Positions 1-8,149 of a stretch of 64,000 nt of DNA are shown here, piece after piece. The stretch lies in contig NC_015318.1 of NCBI RefSeq assembly GCF_000194135.1, forward strand, positions 634,501-698,500, in the 5' to 3' direction. Source of the stretch: Hippea maritima DSM 10411 (lineage in GTDB: Bacteria; Campylobacterota_A; Desulfurellia; Desulfurellales; Hippeaceae). Position numbers and translations under genes: made by a program. Numbering within the stretch: position 1 is the stretch's first letter; every line of letters starts with the position of its first letter. Under the pieces are notes generated by a model. It ran no database searches, was not told the DNA's origin, and saw only the letters and a program-made list of their open reading frames with translations.

Positions 1-1
1 A

Positions 2-325
2 GATGAAGGGTGGGGCTTTCCTTTCGGCAAGTGGGATTTCTATAAGGTGTTTGAAAGTAGAAATATTGAGGTAAAAGACATAAACAAAATTATGGTTTAT
101 TTTTTATGCAACGCAAAACTTGCTGCCCAAGTTATAAATGTAAATCCAGCTATGATGGGTATTATGCCATGCTCATGGGCGGTAAATGAAAAAACAGATG
201 GAAAAGTCTATATAGCAAAAATAAATATAGGGTTAATGTCAAAGATGTTTACAGGAACGATAAGAGAGATGATGCTTGAGGTGGAAGAGACAGAAAAGAG
301 GATGTTTGAGCGGATTTTTGCATAA
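2..325 (+). CDS. DUF302-like protein, C-terminal part
   Basis: The reading frame is open from the left edge, so the gene is cut by the window start; the GTG at 47 is internal. About 107 residues are visible. They contain the pattern of DUF302-type proteins: an asparagine-cysteine-alanine run, a 'mgiMPCSWAV' stretch and a 'DGKVYIAKIN' strand followed by a short amphipathic C-terminal helix. The function of this family is not established; members are small and sometimes linked to redox or metal stress. It ends at a strong terminator and faces the chemotaxis gene. Assignment rests on motif resemblance only. Confidence 0.55.
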   Translation, partial: DEGWGFPFGKWDFYKVFESRNIEVKDINKIMVYFLCNAKLAAQVINVNPAMMGIMPCSWAVNEKTDGKVYIAKINIGLMSKMFTGTIREMMLEVEETEKRMFERIFA

Positions 326-327
326 AA

Positions 328-354
328 AACCCGGGTTTTTAGCCCGGGTTTTGA
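328..354. terminator. Bidirectional Rho-independent terminator
   Basis: AACCCGGG (328-335) pairs with CCCGGGTT (343-350) around a 7-base loop. A T-rich tract follows on the + strand and a T run follows on the - strand, so it can end both the DUF302 gene and the convergent chemotaxis gene. Confidence 0.8.
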
Positions 355-359
355 TCTTT

Positions 360-2024
360 TTAAACTTCGACTCCAGTCCTTAAGCCTCCCCAATGTTTGC
401 CTTCAACATAAATAGGAACAGACATATCATACATTGCATTCCCTGTGTCCCTCAAATATGTCTGAACCAAGAGTGGTTCTGTATTTCTTGCGCAGGCAAG
501 ACCTACCGGGTCATCAAATTTTCTCTTAGACCTATTATTTATCAAGTCTTTTTCATAATCACCTGTTAGAGGCTTATCGTAAATTGAGTTATGGGCTGCT
601 GCATAGCCATTGTTGTCCACTAACAAGAAGTACTTAAATTTGTTATTTTTGGCCAGATACTTGTCCTCAATAGGCTGAATATATTTTTTAATAAAGTCTG
701 TGAATCTTGTTTCATACTTCTGTGGATTTGTGTTTGGAATAGGCCTGTAATCTCTATCCCATATATCGGATGATGATATTACGCCGTTTTTGATTGCATT
801 ATTGATTGTATCTTCTATCTCCTCTTTTGCTTGCCTTAAGAGTTTATATATATCCTCCATTGGATGGTCTAACTTTAGTTTCTGAAGCATCTTAAATGCC
901 TGATTTGATACCTCGGTTAAATCAACGCTCTGATTTGCAACCTCATTCAAGCTGCTTACCACCTCACGTGTAGAGTGCGTTACTGTTGTAACAGTTTGGG
1001 TTACCTCTTCAATCGATGCCGACTGTTCCTCAACAGCAGCTGTTATATTTGAAAGCATTTGGGATGCCTTTTCTATCTCTCCTACTACATTCTCAAATGT
1101 ATTCTTTATCTTTGCGGTCTCCTCTCCGCTTTGTTTTATCTTTGAGGCAATCTACAAGTTTTGGTCTATTAGCTTTTCTGCATTAACACTTACTGTGTTT
1201 ATCATTTCGTATATTTCATGTGCGTTTGATTGCGTTTTTTCTGCTAACTTTCTCACCTCATCAGCAACAACGGCAAAGCCGCGTCCAGCCTCACCAGCAC
1301 GGGCAGCCTCAATAGCGGCATTTAAAGCCAAAAGATTTGTTTGGTCTGCTATATCATTTATAACGTTTACTATGTTTGATATGTTCTTTAGATTATCCCC
1401 AAGCTCATTAATTAAGTGTTTTCCGTCCTCCATCATTTCTACATTGGATTCCATGGCTGTTTCTACATTTTCAGCGATTAATAGGACTTCTTTTGCTGCC
1501 TGTTCAATTTCACTCATGAAATTGCTAAAATCCTCAACATTCTTTGATATATCCGTAATAGCATAAGATGCATCTTTCATTGTTGAGTTTATGGCATCAA
1601 ACTGTTCCATATTCTCATTTATTGCGGTAATTGTTTTCTTGAGTTCGAAATTAAATTTAGCATTAAATACACTGGCTTTTCCTGCAGCCGTGATAAGGTT
1701 ACCTATTGTTGTATTTATAAGCTCTTTGAATTTCTTCATAAATGTTTCAACAAATGGCACAGAGGGCGTTTTTATCTCTTTTAATAGGTCTATCCTTTCA
1801 TCTGATATAATATCCTTAAATTGCCTGTTTATTTTTTCCACATTTGATATCAACTGATAATAGTAGTAGGCAAAATTTGCTGCTGCAAAAAGGACAGAAG
1901 CGCCTATAAAAAACAACAGGAAATGATTTGTGAGCGCATCTTTGAAAAATACATAAGAAATTATACCGAAAATAACATAAAGTATAAATGTGATGGTTGT
2001 AAAGCTAAATAGCTTAAATAGCAT
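360..2024 (-). pseudogene. Methyl-accepting chemotaxis protein split by an in-frame amber codon
   Basis: The gene would encode about 554 residues but a TAG at 1154-1152 stops translation after 290; the downstream part continues in the same frame. The N-terminus has two closely spaced membrane segments (about residues 8-55) with almost no periplasmic loop. The cytoplasmic signalling hairpin follows, with the conserved tip '[21 protein letters not shown]'. The remaining C-terminal part has a cytoplasmic sensor-like domain ending in a 'HWGGLRTG' motif, typical of Cache-like C-terminal sensing regions. A single C-to-T change (CAG to TAG) would explain the stop. The receptor is probably inactive, unless the stop is suppressed or is a sequencing error. 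Confidence 0.8.
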
Positions 2025-2148
2025 GAGCTTACCTCCGCATGCTTAAAATTTACCTCCCCCATATAGTACAGAAAAACTCGTAAAAGTCAAGAACAGCTAT
2101 TGTGTTTTTTACTTTGAAACAGCTATTTTGGCACGTCTAATTTTTTTA

Positions 2149-2176
2149 TTGACAAACGCAAAAAAATTACTATATT
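2149..2176 (+). promoter_or_regulatory. Promoter of the tRNA cluster
   Basis: TTGACA (2149-2154) and TATATT (2171-2176) are separated by 16 bases, about 15 bases before tRNA-Gly. This is close to the sigma-70 consensus. Confidence 0.7.
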
Positions 2177-2190
2177 AGGCTTCAGCAAGA

Positions 2191-2266
<76 letters not shown>

Positions 2267-2292
2267 TTTTTATTTACGCAGAAAACAATCAA

Positions 2293-2367
2293 GGCGGCAT
2301 AGCCAAGTGGCTAAGGCACGGGTCTGCAAAACCCTGATCCCCGGTTCGAATCCGGGTGCCGCCTCCA
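2293..2367 (+). tRNA. tRNA-Cys (anticodon GCA)
   Basis: Acceptor GGCGGCA pairs with TGCCGCC, the anticodon loop CTGCAAA carries GCA, and CCA is encoded. Second tRNA of the cluster. Confidence 0.95.
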
Positions 2368-2377
2368 ATTTCATCTT

Positions 2378-2465
2378 GCCGGGGTGGCGGAATTGGTAGA
2401 CGCAAGGGACTTAAAATCCCTTGGGACTATGTCCCGTGTGGGTTCGATTCCCACCCTCGGCACCA
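2378..2465 (+). tRNA. tRNA-Leu (anticodon UAA), integration target
   Basis: A class II tRNA of 88 nt including CCA, with a long variable arm (GGGAC/GTCCC) and anticodon loop CTTAAAA. Its 3' part from the anticodon loop onward is repeated at 57839-57900. The gene stays intact because the element supplies a matching 3' end. Confidence 0.95.
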
Positions 2466-2471
2466 CTTAAA
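2410..2471 (+). repeat. attL, 62-bp direct repeat
   Basis: Matches 57839-57900 at 58 of 62 positions. The four differences all lie in the variable-arm stem (GGGAC/GTCCC here, GGAGC/GCTCC at attR) and form two compensatory base-pair changes. Confidence 0.9.
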
Positions 2472-2482
2472 GCCTTTAATTA

Positions 2483-2518
2483 AGCCAATCTCAGTTAAAT
2501 CTGAGGTTGGCTTTTTTT
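2483..2518 (+). terminator. Terminator after tRNA-Leu
   Basis: AGCCAATCTCAG (2483-2494) pairs with CTGAGGTTGGCT (2501-2512), followed by a run of T. It lies just inside the element and so is carried by it. Bases 2519-2633 show nothing else recognisable. Confidence 0.85.
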
Positions 2519-2633
2519 ATTGCTTTTTTTCTTCGGACACATTTCGGGCAATCAAACCCCCATGCGTTGACCTCCTGAACTACCAAACCCCCTCGCAACG
2601 GTTAAAATATATTTCATATCTTCTCAAAAAATT

Positions 2634-2657
2634 CTGTAACACAAGTTCTTAATATAG
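2634..2657 (+). promoter_or_regulatory. Element regulon motif, site 1
   Basis: CTGTAACAC (2634-2642), six bases, then TTAATATAG, a slightly diverged right half. It precedes the HD-GYP/traN operon by about 40 bases. Confidence 0.65.
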
Positions 2658-2699
2658 AGAGGCGGTAAAAAAGAGAGGCGAGAACACGTAAAAAGGAGA

Positions 2700-3287
2700 A
2701 TGGTCATGGTTAGTGTTGGTGGTTTTGATTTTATGCACACATACGTGAGGCTGCACGGGAATCTCGTCGCTTATTACGCCAATACCCTTTGCAGGGCCTT
2801 TGGTATTAGCCCTAGAAAAGTCGTGTTTGCCGCTTACTTTCACGACTACGGGAAGTATAAGTGGGACTATGATTTGTTTACAAAACCAGAGTTAAGTGAA
2901 GAAGACTGGGAAGAGATTAAAAAACATCCCAAAGAGAGCGTTGAAATAGTTTTGAAAATGATGCCTGAGAGAAAGGATTTACTTCTTGAGGGTTCGCCAA
3001 GCATACTGGATTTGATTTACCTGCATCATGAAAAGCCCGACGGGTCAGGATATTACGGAGTGAAAGACATACCGGTTGAGTCCGCGATCATTTCAATTAG
3101 CGACATATTTGACTCGTGTGTAAGCGATAGACCATACAGAAAGACAATGTCGGATAATGATGCTATTGAAATAGCGCTACAGCTTTACGGAGGTTATCTG
3201 GATTTACACGGTTATTCTTCTGATGTGGCACGGGAAGTATTAAAAAAATCTGTCACCAAAATAACAATACTCAGTACAGCGGGGTGA
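2700..3287 (+). CDS. HD-GYP-like c-di-GMP phosphodiesterase domain protein
   Basis: A 195-residue cytoplasmic protein made almost only of an HD-GYP-like domain, the class that hydrolyses cyclic di-GMP. Visible motifs are 'HDYGK' (about 48-52), a 'KHP' turn, 'HHEKPDGSGYYG' (GYY instead of GYP) and a 'SDRPYR' tail. The change at the GYP tyrosine-proline and the lack of a sensor domain leave activity open. An AGGAG ribosome site precedes the ATG at 2700; the ATG at 2706 is an alternative. It is followed after 4 bases by traN and probably co-transcribed from site 1. The element also encodes a GGDEF protein at 37372-38298. Confidence 0.75.
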   Translation: MVMVSVGGFDFMHTYVRLHGNLVAYYANTLCRAFGISPRKVVFAAYFHDYGKYKWDYDLFTKPELSEEDWEEIKKHPKESVEIVLKMMPERKDLLLEGSPSILDLIYLHHEKPDGSGYYGVKDIPVESAIISISDIFDSCVSDRPYRKTMSDNDAIEIALQLYGGYLDLHGYSSDVAREVLKKSVTKITILSTAG

Positions 3288-3291
3288 GAAG

Positions 3292-5313
3292 ATGATACGA
3301 AAAGCGATACCATTTTTGGTTGTATTGTTGTTTTTGGTAATACCGTTGGTGTCTTATTCATCTGAGTACACATGCCCTTATGGATTTACCCTTTCAAGCG
3401 ATAACTCGACGTGTTACACTCAGCCTCAATGCCCCACTGGAAGCAGTTATAATTCAGCTACAAACAGATGCGAAGAGCAGCCCTCATCTGGTGATACGCC
3501 GTGTTCACCTGGATGGAATTATGACAGAGAAAATAGTGTGTGCTATATTCAGGCTAATTGCCCTGATAATTCCACTTTGCAGAATGGTCAATGTGTGACG
3601 CAGCCTACAGTCATTGATGGTGGCCAGCCGGATAACGGAACGGCAATTTCTGGATGGTGGTGTTCCAATGACAGTAATGACCCTTCAGACGCAAAGCAAT
3701 GTTATGATATTGACGGCGGGGATCACTTATGCCCTATTGATATGGAGCGTTGTCTTGCAACTTACGGTGATCCCACCTGCCCAAGCGGTGGAACGGTTGA
3801 CCCAACCCTGCATAAGTGTGTTTCTCAAACAGGGCCTGCATGCCCTAGTGGTTATACGGCGAGCGGAGATAAATGTGTCGCCAATCCTACCTGCCCAGGT
3901 GGAAGCACATACAATCCAAGCACAGATAGGTGTGAGATGGCGGCGAGTGAGTCTGGTGGTGGTGGGGGAACTTCGTGCACTACAAGAGCATGGTATAATA
4001 ATTTTTTTGGGAAAACATTTTATTTTAATTTTTGCATAGAACTATCTAATGGAAAGATAAGAGTTAATGTAAGAGATACATCATTTGGTGATTATAATTA
4101 TCATTATGGCAGTTGGGTAGATATATCTGGTGGTAGTGGATCTTCATGCGTAAGTTTGAACGGCGATTACTATTGCGTAGATACATCTAATGATAACATA
4201 AGAGTTAGGTTTACTTCTTGGGATTCTTCTATTGGTTCTACCCGTTCATTTACCAGTAATTGGCAACCTATCTACAGTGATGGTTCTACATGTGGTGGTA
4301 ATTCTACTTCGTATATTATTTGTTTAGATATATCTAATGGGGGTATAAGAGCTAGGTTGCATAGCTATGATTCTGGTTGGAGCTATGGTCAATGGGTTCC
4401 GATTTTAGGTTACACCTGCCCATCCGGCTGGACTCTTTCAGGCTCAACTTGCTATCAAGCAGCTTCCTGTCCTTCTGGAGGCAGTTTAGATGGTTCAACT
4501 GATAAATGTGAGGCTAACTATATATGCCCCTCAGGTTATACTTACAACTCCACTGACAACCTCTGCGAAGCCTCTCCTCAATGCGACAATGGAACATTTG
4601 ACTCTGATAACAATCAATGCTATGAGGGAGACAACACCTGTCCCAGCGGTGATTACTCCTGCCTTCCTTACAACGGCGCTAATTATTGTTCTCCTCATTC
4701 CTGCGTGGATTTAGGTGATCCAGGCAACTCTGAGACTACTCAGGCTGACTTATCATCTTACACTAATGATGGACAGCGCGACGACAATGGCAACTGCCTA
4801 GGAACCGTTTACATCTTCAACGGCAAACCCTACGAGTGCAGAACGGCAGGCCTGCAAACGATGTTTACCAACTGCTGTTCCGAGGCTTATAAAAAGCAGG
4901 GTAAAGTTTTAATGATACTGCCGCAGTGCAACAAAGAGGACGCAAAAACAGATCAATTTGTTCAATCTGGTGTTTGCCATTATGTAGGAAAATACTGCTC
5001 ATGGCATGTAAAACTATTGGGCTGCCTACAGCACAAAAAAGTTTACTGCTGTTTTCATTCTAAGCTTGGTAGAATAATTCAGGAACAAGGAAGACCGCAG
5101 TTAGCCAGTTTTGGATATTCCGGTGATTGGGGAGACCCCGAAAGCCCTAACTGTCGTGGGTTTACACCTGAGGAGTTTCAAATGCTTGATTTTAATAAAA
5201 TAGATTTGAGTGAGTATTTTGGGGATGTTGCCAAGAAAGTAGCCGGAAAACAAGGAGAAATACAGCAAAAAGCTCAGGATAACATACAAAACTTTTACAA
5301 TAACACCAGGTAA
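3292..5313 (+). CDS. traN: TraN, mating-pair stabilisation protein
   Basis: A 673-residue exported protein with a signal peptide (about 1-23) and many cysteines. TraN sits in the donor outer membrane of F-type systems and contacts a recipient surface protein. Residues 25-220 and 375-450 hold repeats of the form C-P-x-G-x(5)-Y-x(6)-C-E. The C-terminal 200 residues match TraN: 'GKYCSWHVKLLGC', 'CCFHSKLGRIIQEQGR' and 'CRGFTPEEFQMLDFNKIDLSEY'. Between the two repeat blocks (about 225-370) lies an AT-rich insert of three repeats with a 'SNGxIRxR' core, which may be the variable tip. A second large Cys-rich exported protein is at 44499-46556. Confidence 0.85.
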   Translation: MIRKAIPFLVVLLFLVIPLVSYSSEYTCPYGFTLSSDNSTCYTQPQCPTGSSYNSATNRCEEQPSSGDTPCSPGWNYDRENSVCYIQANCPDNSTLQNGQCVTQPTVIDGGQPDNGTAISGWWCSNDSNDPSDAKQCYDIDGGDHLCPIDMERCLATYGDPTCPSGGTVDPTLHKCVSQTGPACPSGYTASGDKCVANPTCPGGSTYNPSTDRCEMAASESGGGGGTSCTTRAWYNNFFGKTFYFNFCIELSNGKIRVNVRDTSFGDYNYHYGSWVDISGGSGSSCVSLNGDYYCVDTSNDNIRVRFTSWDSSIGSTRSFTSNWQPIYSDGSTCGGNSTSYIICLDISNGGIRARLHSYDSGWSYGQWVPILGYTCPSGWTLSGSTCYQAASCPSGGSLDGSTDKCEANYICPSGYTYNSTDNLCEASPQCDNGTFDSDNNQCYEGDNTCPSGDYSCLPYNGANYCSPHSCVDLGDPGNSETTQADLSSYTNDGQRDDNGNCLGTVYIFNGKPYECRTAGLQTMFTNCCSEAYKKQGKVLMILPQCNKEDAKTDQFVQSGVCHYVGKYCSWHVKLLGCLQHKKVYCCFHSKLGRIIQEQGRPQLASFGYSGDWGDPESPNCRGFTPEEFQMLDFNKIDLSEYFGDVAKKVAGKQGEIQQKAQDNIQNFYNNTR

Positions 5314-5318
5314 AAAAA

Positions 5319-5343
5319 CTGTAACACCCCTCCCTATATATAG
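5319..5343 (+). promoter_or_regulatory. Element regulon motif, site 2
   Basis: CTGTAACAC-CCCTCC-CTATATATAG preceded by an A tract. The right flank GAGGAGGGGTGTT mirrors the left side, giving a near-perfect dyad that also supplies the ribosome site of the methyltransferase 14 bases downstream. Confidence 0.8.
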
Positions 5344-5356
5344 GAGGAGGGGTGTT

Positions 5357-6097
5357 ATGGATTGGAAAGAAAGTTTTCCGAAAGAGTATCGTTGCTATGA
5401 GACGGCAAACGGCATTCTTTATAACGCCGATTGCCTGGAGTTGCTGCCTTGCATACCTCAAGAAAGCATAGATCTTATACTCACCGACCCGCCCTATGGC
5501 GTTGGTTCGAACGAGAGAAACGGCATTAACTACAAAGACGAATTCTACAACGTTGATGAAGTATCAAGTTTTCTTTACGGTAGTTTAAAAGACAACTCAA
5601 GGGCCTATGTTTTCACTGCTCAAAAAACATTCATAGACGTTGCCAAATGGTTTGAAAACAACGGCTTTTACCTGCATCAAACCCTGATATGGTATAAGAA
5701 AAATCTTGCCGGTGGAACAAAAAAGAGAACTTACGACTTTACCTCAACTTATGAGCAAATCCTCAATTTCCACAAAGGCAAACCTCACTTACTCAAAAAA
5801 GACCACCTTTCTGACGTGCTCGAATTCCCTCAACCCCAATCAAACTACACACTCGATAAACGCTATCACATTCACCAAAAGCCTCTAAAACTAATTGAGT
5901 ACCTAATCTATGTGTCCACAAACGAAAATGACATAGTCTTCGATCCTTTTGCAGGCTCAGGCACAACTGCCGCCGCAGCTGAGAGACTTGGAAGAAGATG
6001 GGTAGCGATAGAAATTCAACCAGAATACTGTCAGATAGCAAAAGAGAGAATTAGGCGATTCGCAAGTATAAAGCCTTTAATAGGCTTTGGATGTTAG
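5357..6097 (+). CDS. DNA methyltransferase, N4/N6-amino type
   Basis: A 246-residue enzyme that would methylate adenine or cytosine amino groups in DNA. Motif IV 'DPPYGVG' (about 42-48) precedes motif I 'FDPFAGSGTT' (about 195-204), the order of beta-class enzymes, and only a short target-recognition region lies between. DPPY favours N6-adenine. The start is the ATG inside the right arm of site 2, with a GGAGG upstream. No restriction enzyme is adjacent, so it probably acts alone, for example against host restriction after transfer. It begins an operon with a DUF4406-like and a RuvC-like gene. Confidence 0.8.
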   Translation: MDWKESFPKEYRCYETANGILYNADCLELLPCIPQESIDLILTDPPYGVGSNERNGINYKDEFYNVDEVSSFLYGSLKDNSRAYVFTAQKTFIDVAKWFENNGFYLHQTLIWYKKNLAGGTKKRTYDFTSTYEQILNFHKGKPHLLKKDHLSDVLEFPQPQSNYTLDKRYHIHQKPLKLIEYLIYVSTNENDIVFDPFAGSGTTAAAAERLGRRWVAIEIQPEYCQIAKERIRRFASIKPLIGFGC

Positions 6098-6117
6098 GTT
6101 TTTAGGAGGTAGAAGGT

Positions 6118-6468
6118 ATGTTTGTTTATATTTGTCATCCGATTAGAGGTAATAGCGCAGATGATAAGATCAAAAACCTGAAAAATATACTAAAAATCGT
6201 TCGCACAATAAACCTTACCATGCCTGAGGTAGTCCCGCTTGTTAACTATTTTGCTGATTGTTTAGCTTTGTGTGATGGCATTGAGGAAGAGCGCAGAAAA
6301 GGCCTGGAAAACGACAGAAAGCTCCTTGAGAGCGGTATAGTTGACGAGCTCTGGGTTTTTGGCGACGAGATATCAGAAGGCATGAGAGAAGAAATAGAAA
6401 TCGCCCAAAAAATGGGCATACCAATAAAACATATAGAAAAGGAGGTTTTCTTTGATTTTGGCGTGTGA
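6118..6468 (+). CDS. DUF4406/deoxyribosyltransferase-like protein
   Basis: A 116-residue protein starting 'MFVYICHPIRGN', the first strand and loop seen in DUF4406 and related nucleoside 2-deoxyribosyltransferase-fold proteins. The conserved C-terminal part is 'DELWVFGDEISEGMREEI'. Such proteins are common on phages and plasmids; a role in nucleotide or modified-base metabolism is likely but unproven. A GGAGG site precedes the ATG, and the 3' end overlaps the next gene by 17 bases, indicating translational coupling. Confidence 0.6.
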   Translation: MFVYICHPIRGNSADDKIKNLKNILKIVRTINLTMPEVVPLVNYFADCLALCDGIEEERRKGLENDRKLLESGIVDELWVFGDEISEGMREEIEIAQKMGIPIKHIEKEVFFDFGV

Positions 6469-6928
6469 TCCCGGCACAAAACATTGCGCTTTTGCTTTAT
6501 ATAAAGACGGAAAATTGATTGCAACATACAAAGTCAAATCCACTTTTGACAAGCTCAAAGGTTTTTTCTCAGCGCTGAATATAAAAAACTATATTTTTGT
6601 GATTGAGGATCAATATCTCAACCTCAACGTCAGAACGCTCAAGGCTCTGGTTGAAATTCGAGCTACCGTTTTAACCCTTGCACGTATATACAACGCATCA
6701 AACTGCATCGTCGTTCCGCCCCAGAAGTGGCAAAGAACAATGCTCGGCGTGCACATAAAATCAAAAAGAGAACAAAGAAAAAATGCATCTCGCCTGGCGG
6801 CTTCGGAGATTGCAAAGGAGAAAGTCAAAGACAGCGATGTTGCAGATGCTATCTGCATAGGCGATTATGCGAATCGTATTCACTCACTGCAGGCTCAGCA
6901 AAACTGTAACACACCTCTCTATATATAG
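6452..6928 (+). CDS. RuvC-like Holliday junction resolvase
   Basis: A 158-residue protein with an RNase H-like fold signature: 'ACDPGTKHCAFAL' at the N-terminus (first catalytic Asp), 'FVIEDQYLN' (catalytic Glu) and 'DSDVADAICIGDYA' near the C-terminus (paired Asp). This matches RuvC-type nucleases that cut four-way DNA junctions. The start is TTG, supported by an AAAGGAGG site. The last codons overlap site 3 of the regulon motif. It may resolve recombination intermediates made by the element's own annealing system at 19-21 kb. Confidence 0.7.
   Translation: MILACDPGTKHCAFALYKDGKLIATYKVKSTFDKLKGFFSALNIKNYIFVIEDQYLNLNVRTLKALVEIRATVLTLARIYNASNCIVVPPQKWQRTMLGVHIKSKREQRKNASRLAASEIAKEKVKDSDVADAICIGDYANRIHSLQAQQNCNTPLYI
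6904..6928 (+). promoter_or_regulatory. Element regulon motif, site 3 (pilus operon)
   Basis: CTGTAACAC-ACCTCT-CTATATATAG. With its right flank it forms a perfect 26-bp palindrome (6911-6936) centred on the TATATA. It lies 38 bases before traA and heads the main pilus operon. Confidence 0.8.
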
Positions 6929-6966
6929 AGAGGTGTAAAAGAGCCCAAAAAACTCGTTAAGGGGGT

Positions 6967-7284
6967 ATGAGTATGAAGAAGTTCGGACTTCTTGACTTTG
7001 TGGTATTGGGAATTTTTATTGGCATGGGGGTTTTGTTAAACATTCCAGCAGCACACGCCATAACAGCACCAGCTTCTGGTAGTTTCGCTTATGATGTATA
7101 CGACGTAGGGGTAAACAGCATCTTGAAAGGCCCCATTGGCTTTGTTGGTGGGGTTGGCGCTGTTGTGTTTGGGGCAATAGCTGCAGTTCAGGGAAGAGTT
7201 TTAACTGCTGTCCCTGCAATACTTGGCGGCGCTGCAATGCTAAAAGCTGATACTATTGTGTCTTCTCTGGGAGCTATCGTCTAA
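6967..7284 (+). CDS. traA: TraA-like pilin precursor
   Basis: A 105-residue protein with a long leader ending in 'PAAHA' (about residue 31), then two hydrophobic segments separated by a short charged turn ('AVQGRV'). This is the architecture of F-type and VirB2-type conjugative pilins, whose processed subunits polymerise into the pilus. The call is supported by its place directly before traL-traE-traK. An AAGGGGG site precedes the start; the second Met two codons later is equally possible. Confidence 0.75.
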   Translation: MSMKKFGLLDFVVLGIFIGMGVLLNIPAAHAITAPASGSFAYDVYDVGVNSILKGPIGFVGGVGAVVFGAIAAVQGRVLTAVPAILGGAAMLKADTIVSSLGAIV

Positions 7285-7313
7285 CACAAAAAAACAAAAA
7301 AGAGAGGCGGACA

Positions 7314-7580
7314 ATGAAGAACTACTGTCCACGATATTTATACAGGCCGATTCAAGTTCTATGGTGGGAAGCTGACGAGTTCTCTATAATGATGATATTC
7401 TTTACCCTTGCAATGATCTACGGATATATCTTCTGGATCTTAATGATTGCTGTTCCCTACGGTTATTCTAAGTTTAAAAAGAGATATCCAAGGGGCTTTA
7501 TTTTTCATCTTTTGTGGTTTATAGGGCTCATAAACTTTAATCGTTATCCTACATACTTTGAGAGGGAGTTCCGAGAATGA
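7314..7580 (+). CDS. traL: TraL, pilus assembly
   Basis: An 88-residue inner-membrane protein with one long or two adjacent membrane segments (about 25-50 and 62-75) and the typical TraL N-terminal pattern 'YLYRPIQVLWWEADEF'. TraL is a small membrane component of F-type systems, comparable to VirB3. It follows traA and overlaps traE by 4 bases. Confidence 0.85.
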   Translation: MKNYCPRYLYRPIQVLWWEADEFSIMMIFFTLAMIYGYIFWILMIAVPYGYSKFKKRYPRGFIFHLLWFIGLINFNRYPTYFEREFRE

Positions 7581-8149
7581 GATTTAAAATTTATATGAAC
7601 GAGCTTGCCAATGCAAAACACAATAACAGACTTTTAAAATTCGTTATAGTAGTTATGGCTGTCGCTATTGTGTTTAGCTTTTATTATATTGACAGGATTG
7701 TAACAAGAGAGAAGATTGTTCTTCTTCCACCTGAGGTTCATTCAAAAATGGTTTTTATAGGCGACAGGCCAAGCAAATCTTACTTTGACGAAATGACGAG
7801 GTATGTGGTTTCCCTTGCGCTTGATTACACCTCCGCCACGGCAAGGGGGCAGTTTGCGGAACTCCTAACCCTCTTTGCCCCCTCTTCTTTTAAGGAATAC
7901 CAGCAGGTGTTTTACAACCTTGCGGATAGACTTGAGGCGGCAGGCAACATATCAAACGTATTTTACATAAACGAAATAAAACTCTACCCCAAAAAAGGAA
8001 AAATAGTTGTTATAGGCATGAATTATACATATTCTGCCAACTCGCTTCTTTCTCAAGAAACAAGAGAGTATCAAATAGGCTACAAGGTACAGAACGGCAG
8101 GTTCTTTATAACTTCATTCGGTAGAGTCCAAAAGGAGGCAGGAAAGTGA
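7577..8149 (+). CDS. traE: TraE, pilus assembly
   Basis: A 190-residue protein with one N-terminal membrane anchor (about 22-40) and a periplasmic domain, the VirB8-like layout of TraE. The family pattern 'REKIVLLPPEVHSKMVFIGDRPSKSYFDEM' begins right after the anchor. It overlaps traL and traK by a few bases in a tightly coupled operon. Confidence 0.9.
   Translation: MRFKIYMNELANAKHNNRLLKFVIVVMAVAIVFSFYYIDRIVTREKIVLLPPEVHSKMVFIGDRPSKSYFDEMTRYVVSLALDYTSATARGQFAELLTLFAPSSFKEYQQVFYNLADRLEAAGNISNVFYINEIKLYPKKGKIVVIGMNYTYSANSLLSQETREYQIGYKVQNGRFFITSFGRVQKEAGK

Noticed and set aside
1195-1857. Rightward frames opposite the chemotaxis gene
   Set aside because: They are shadows of the conserved receptor coding strand, with no ribosome sites.
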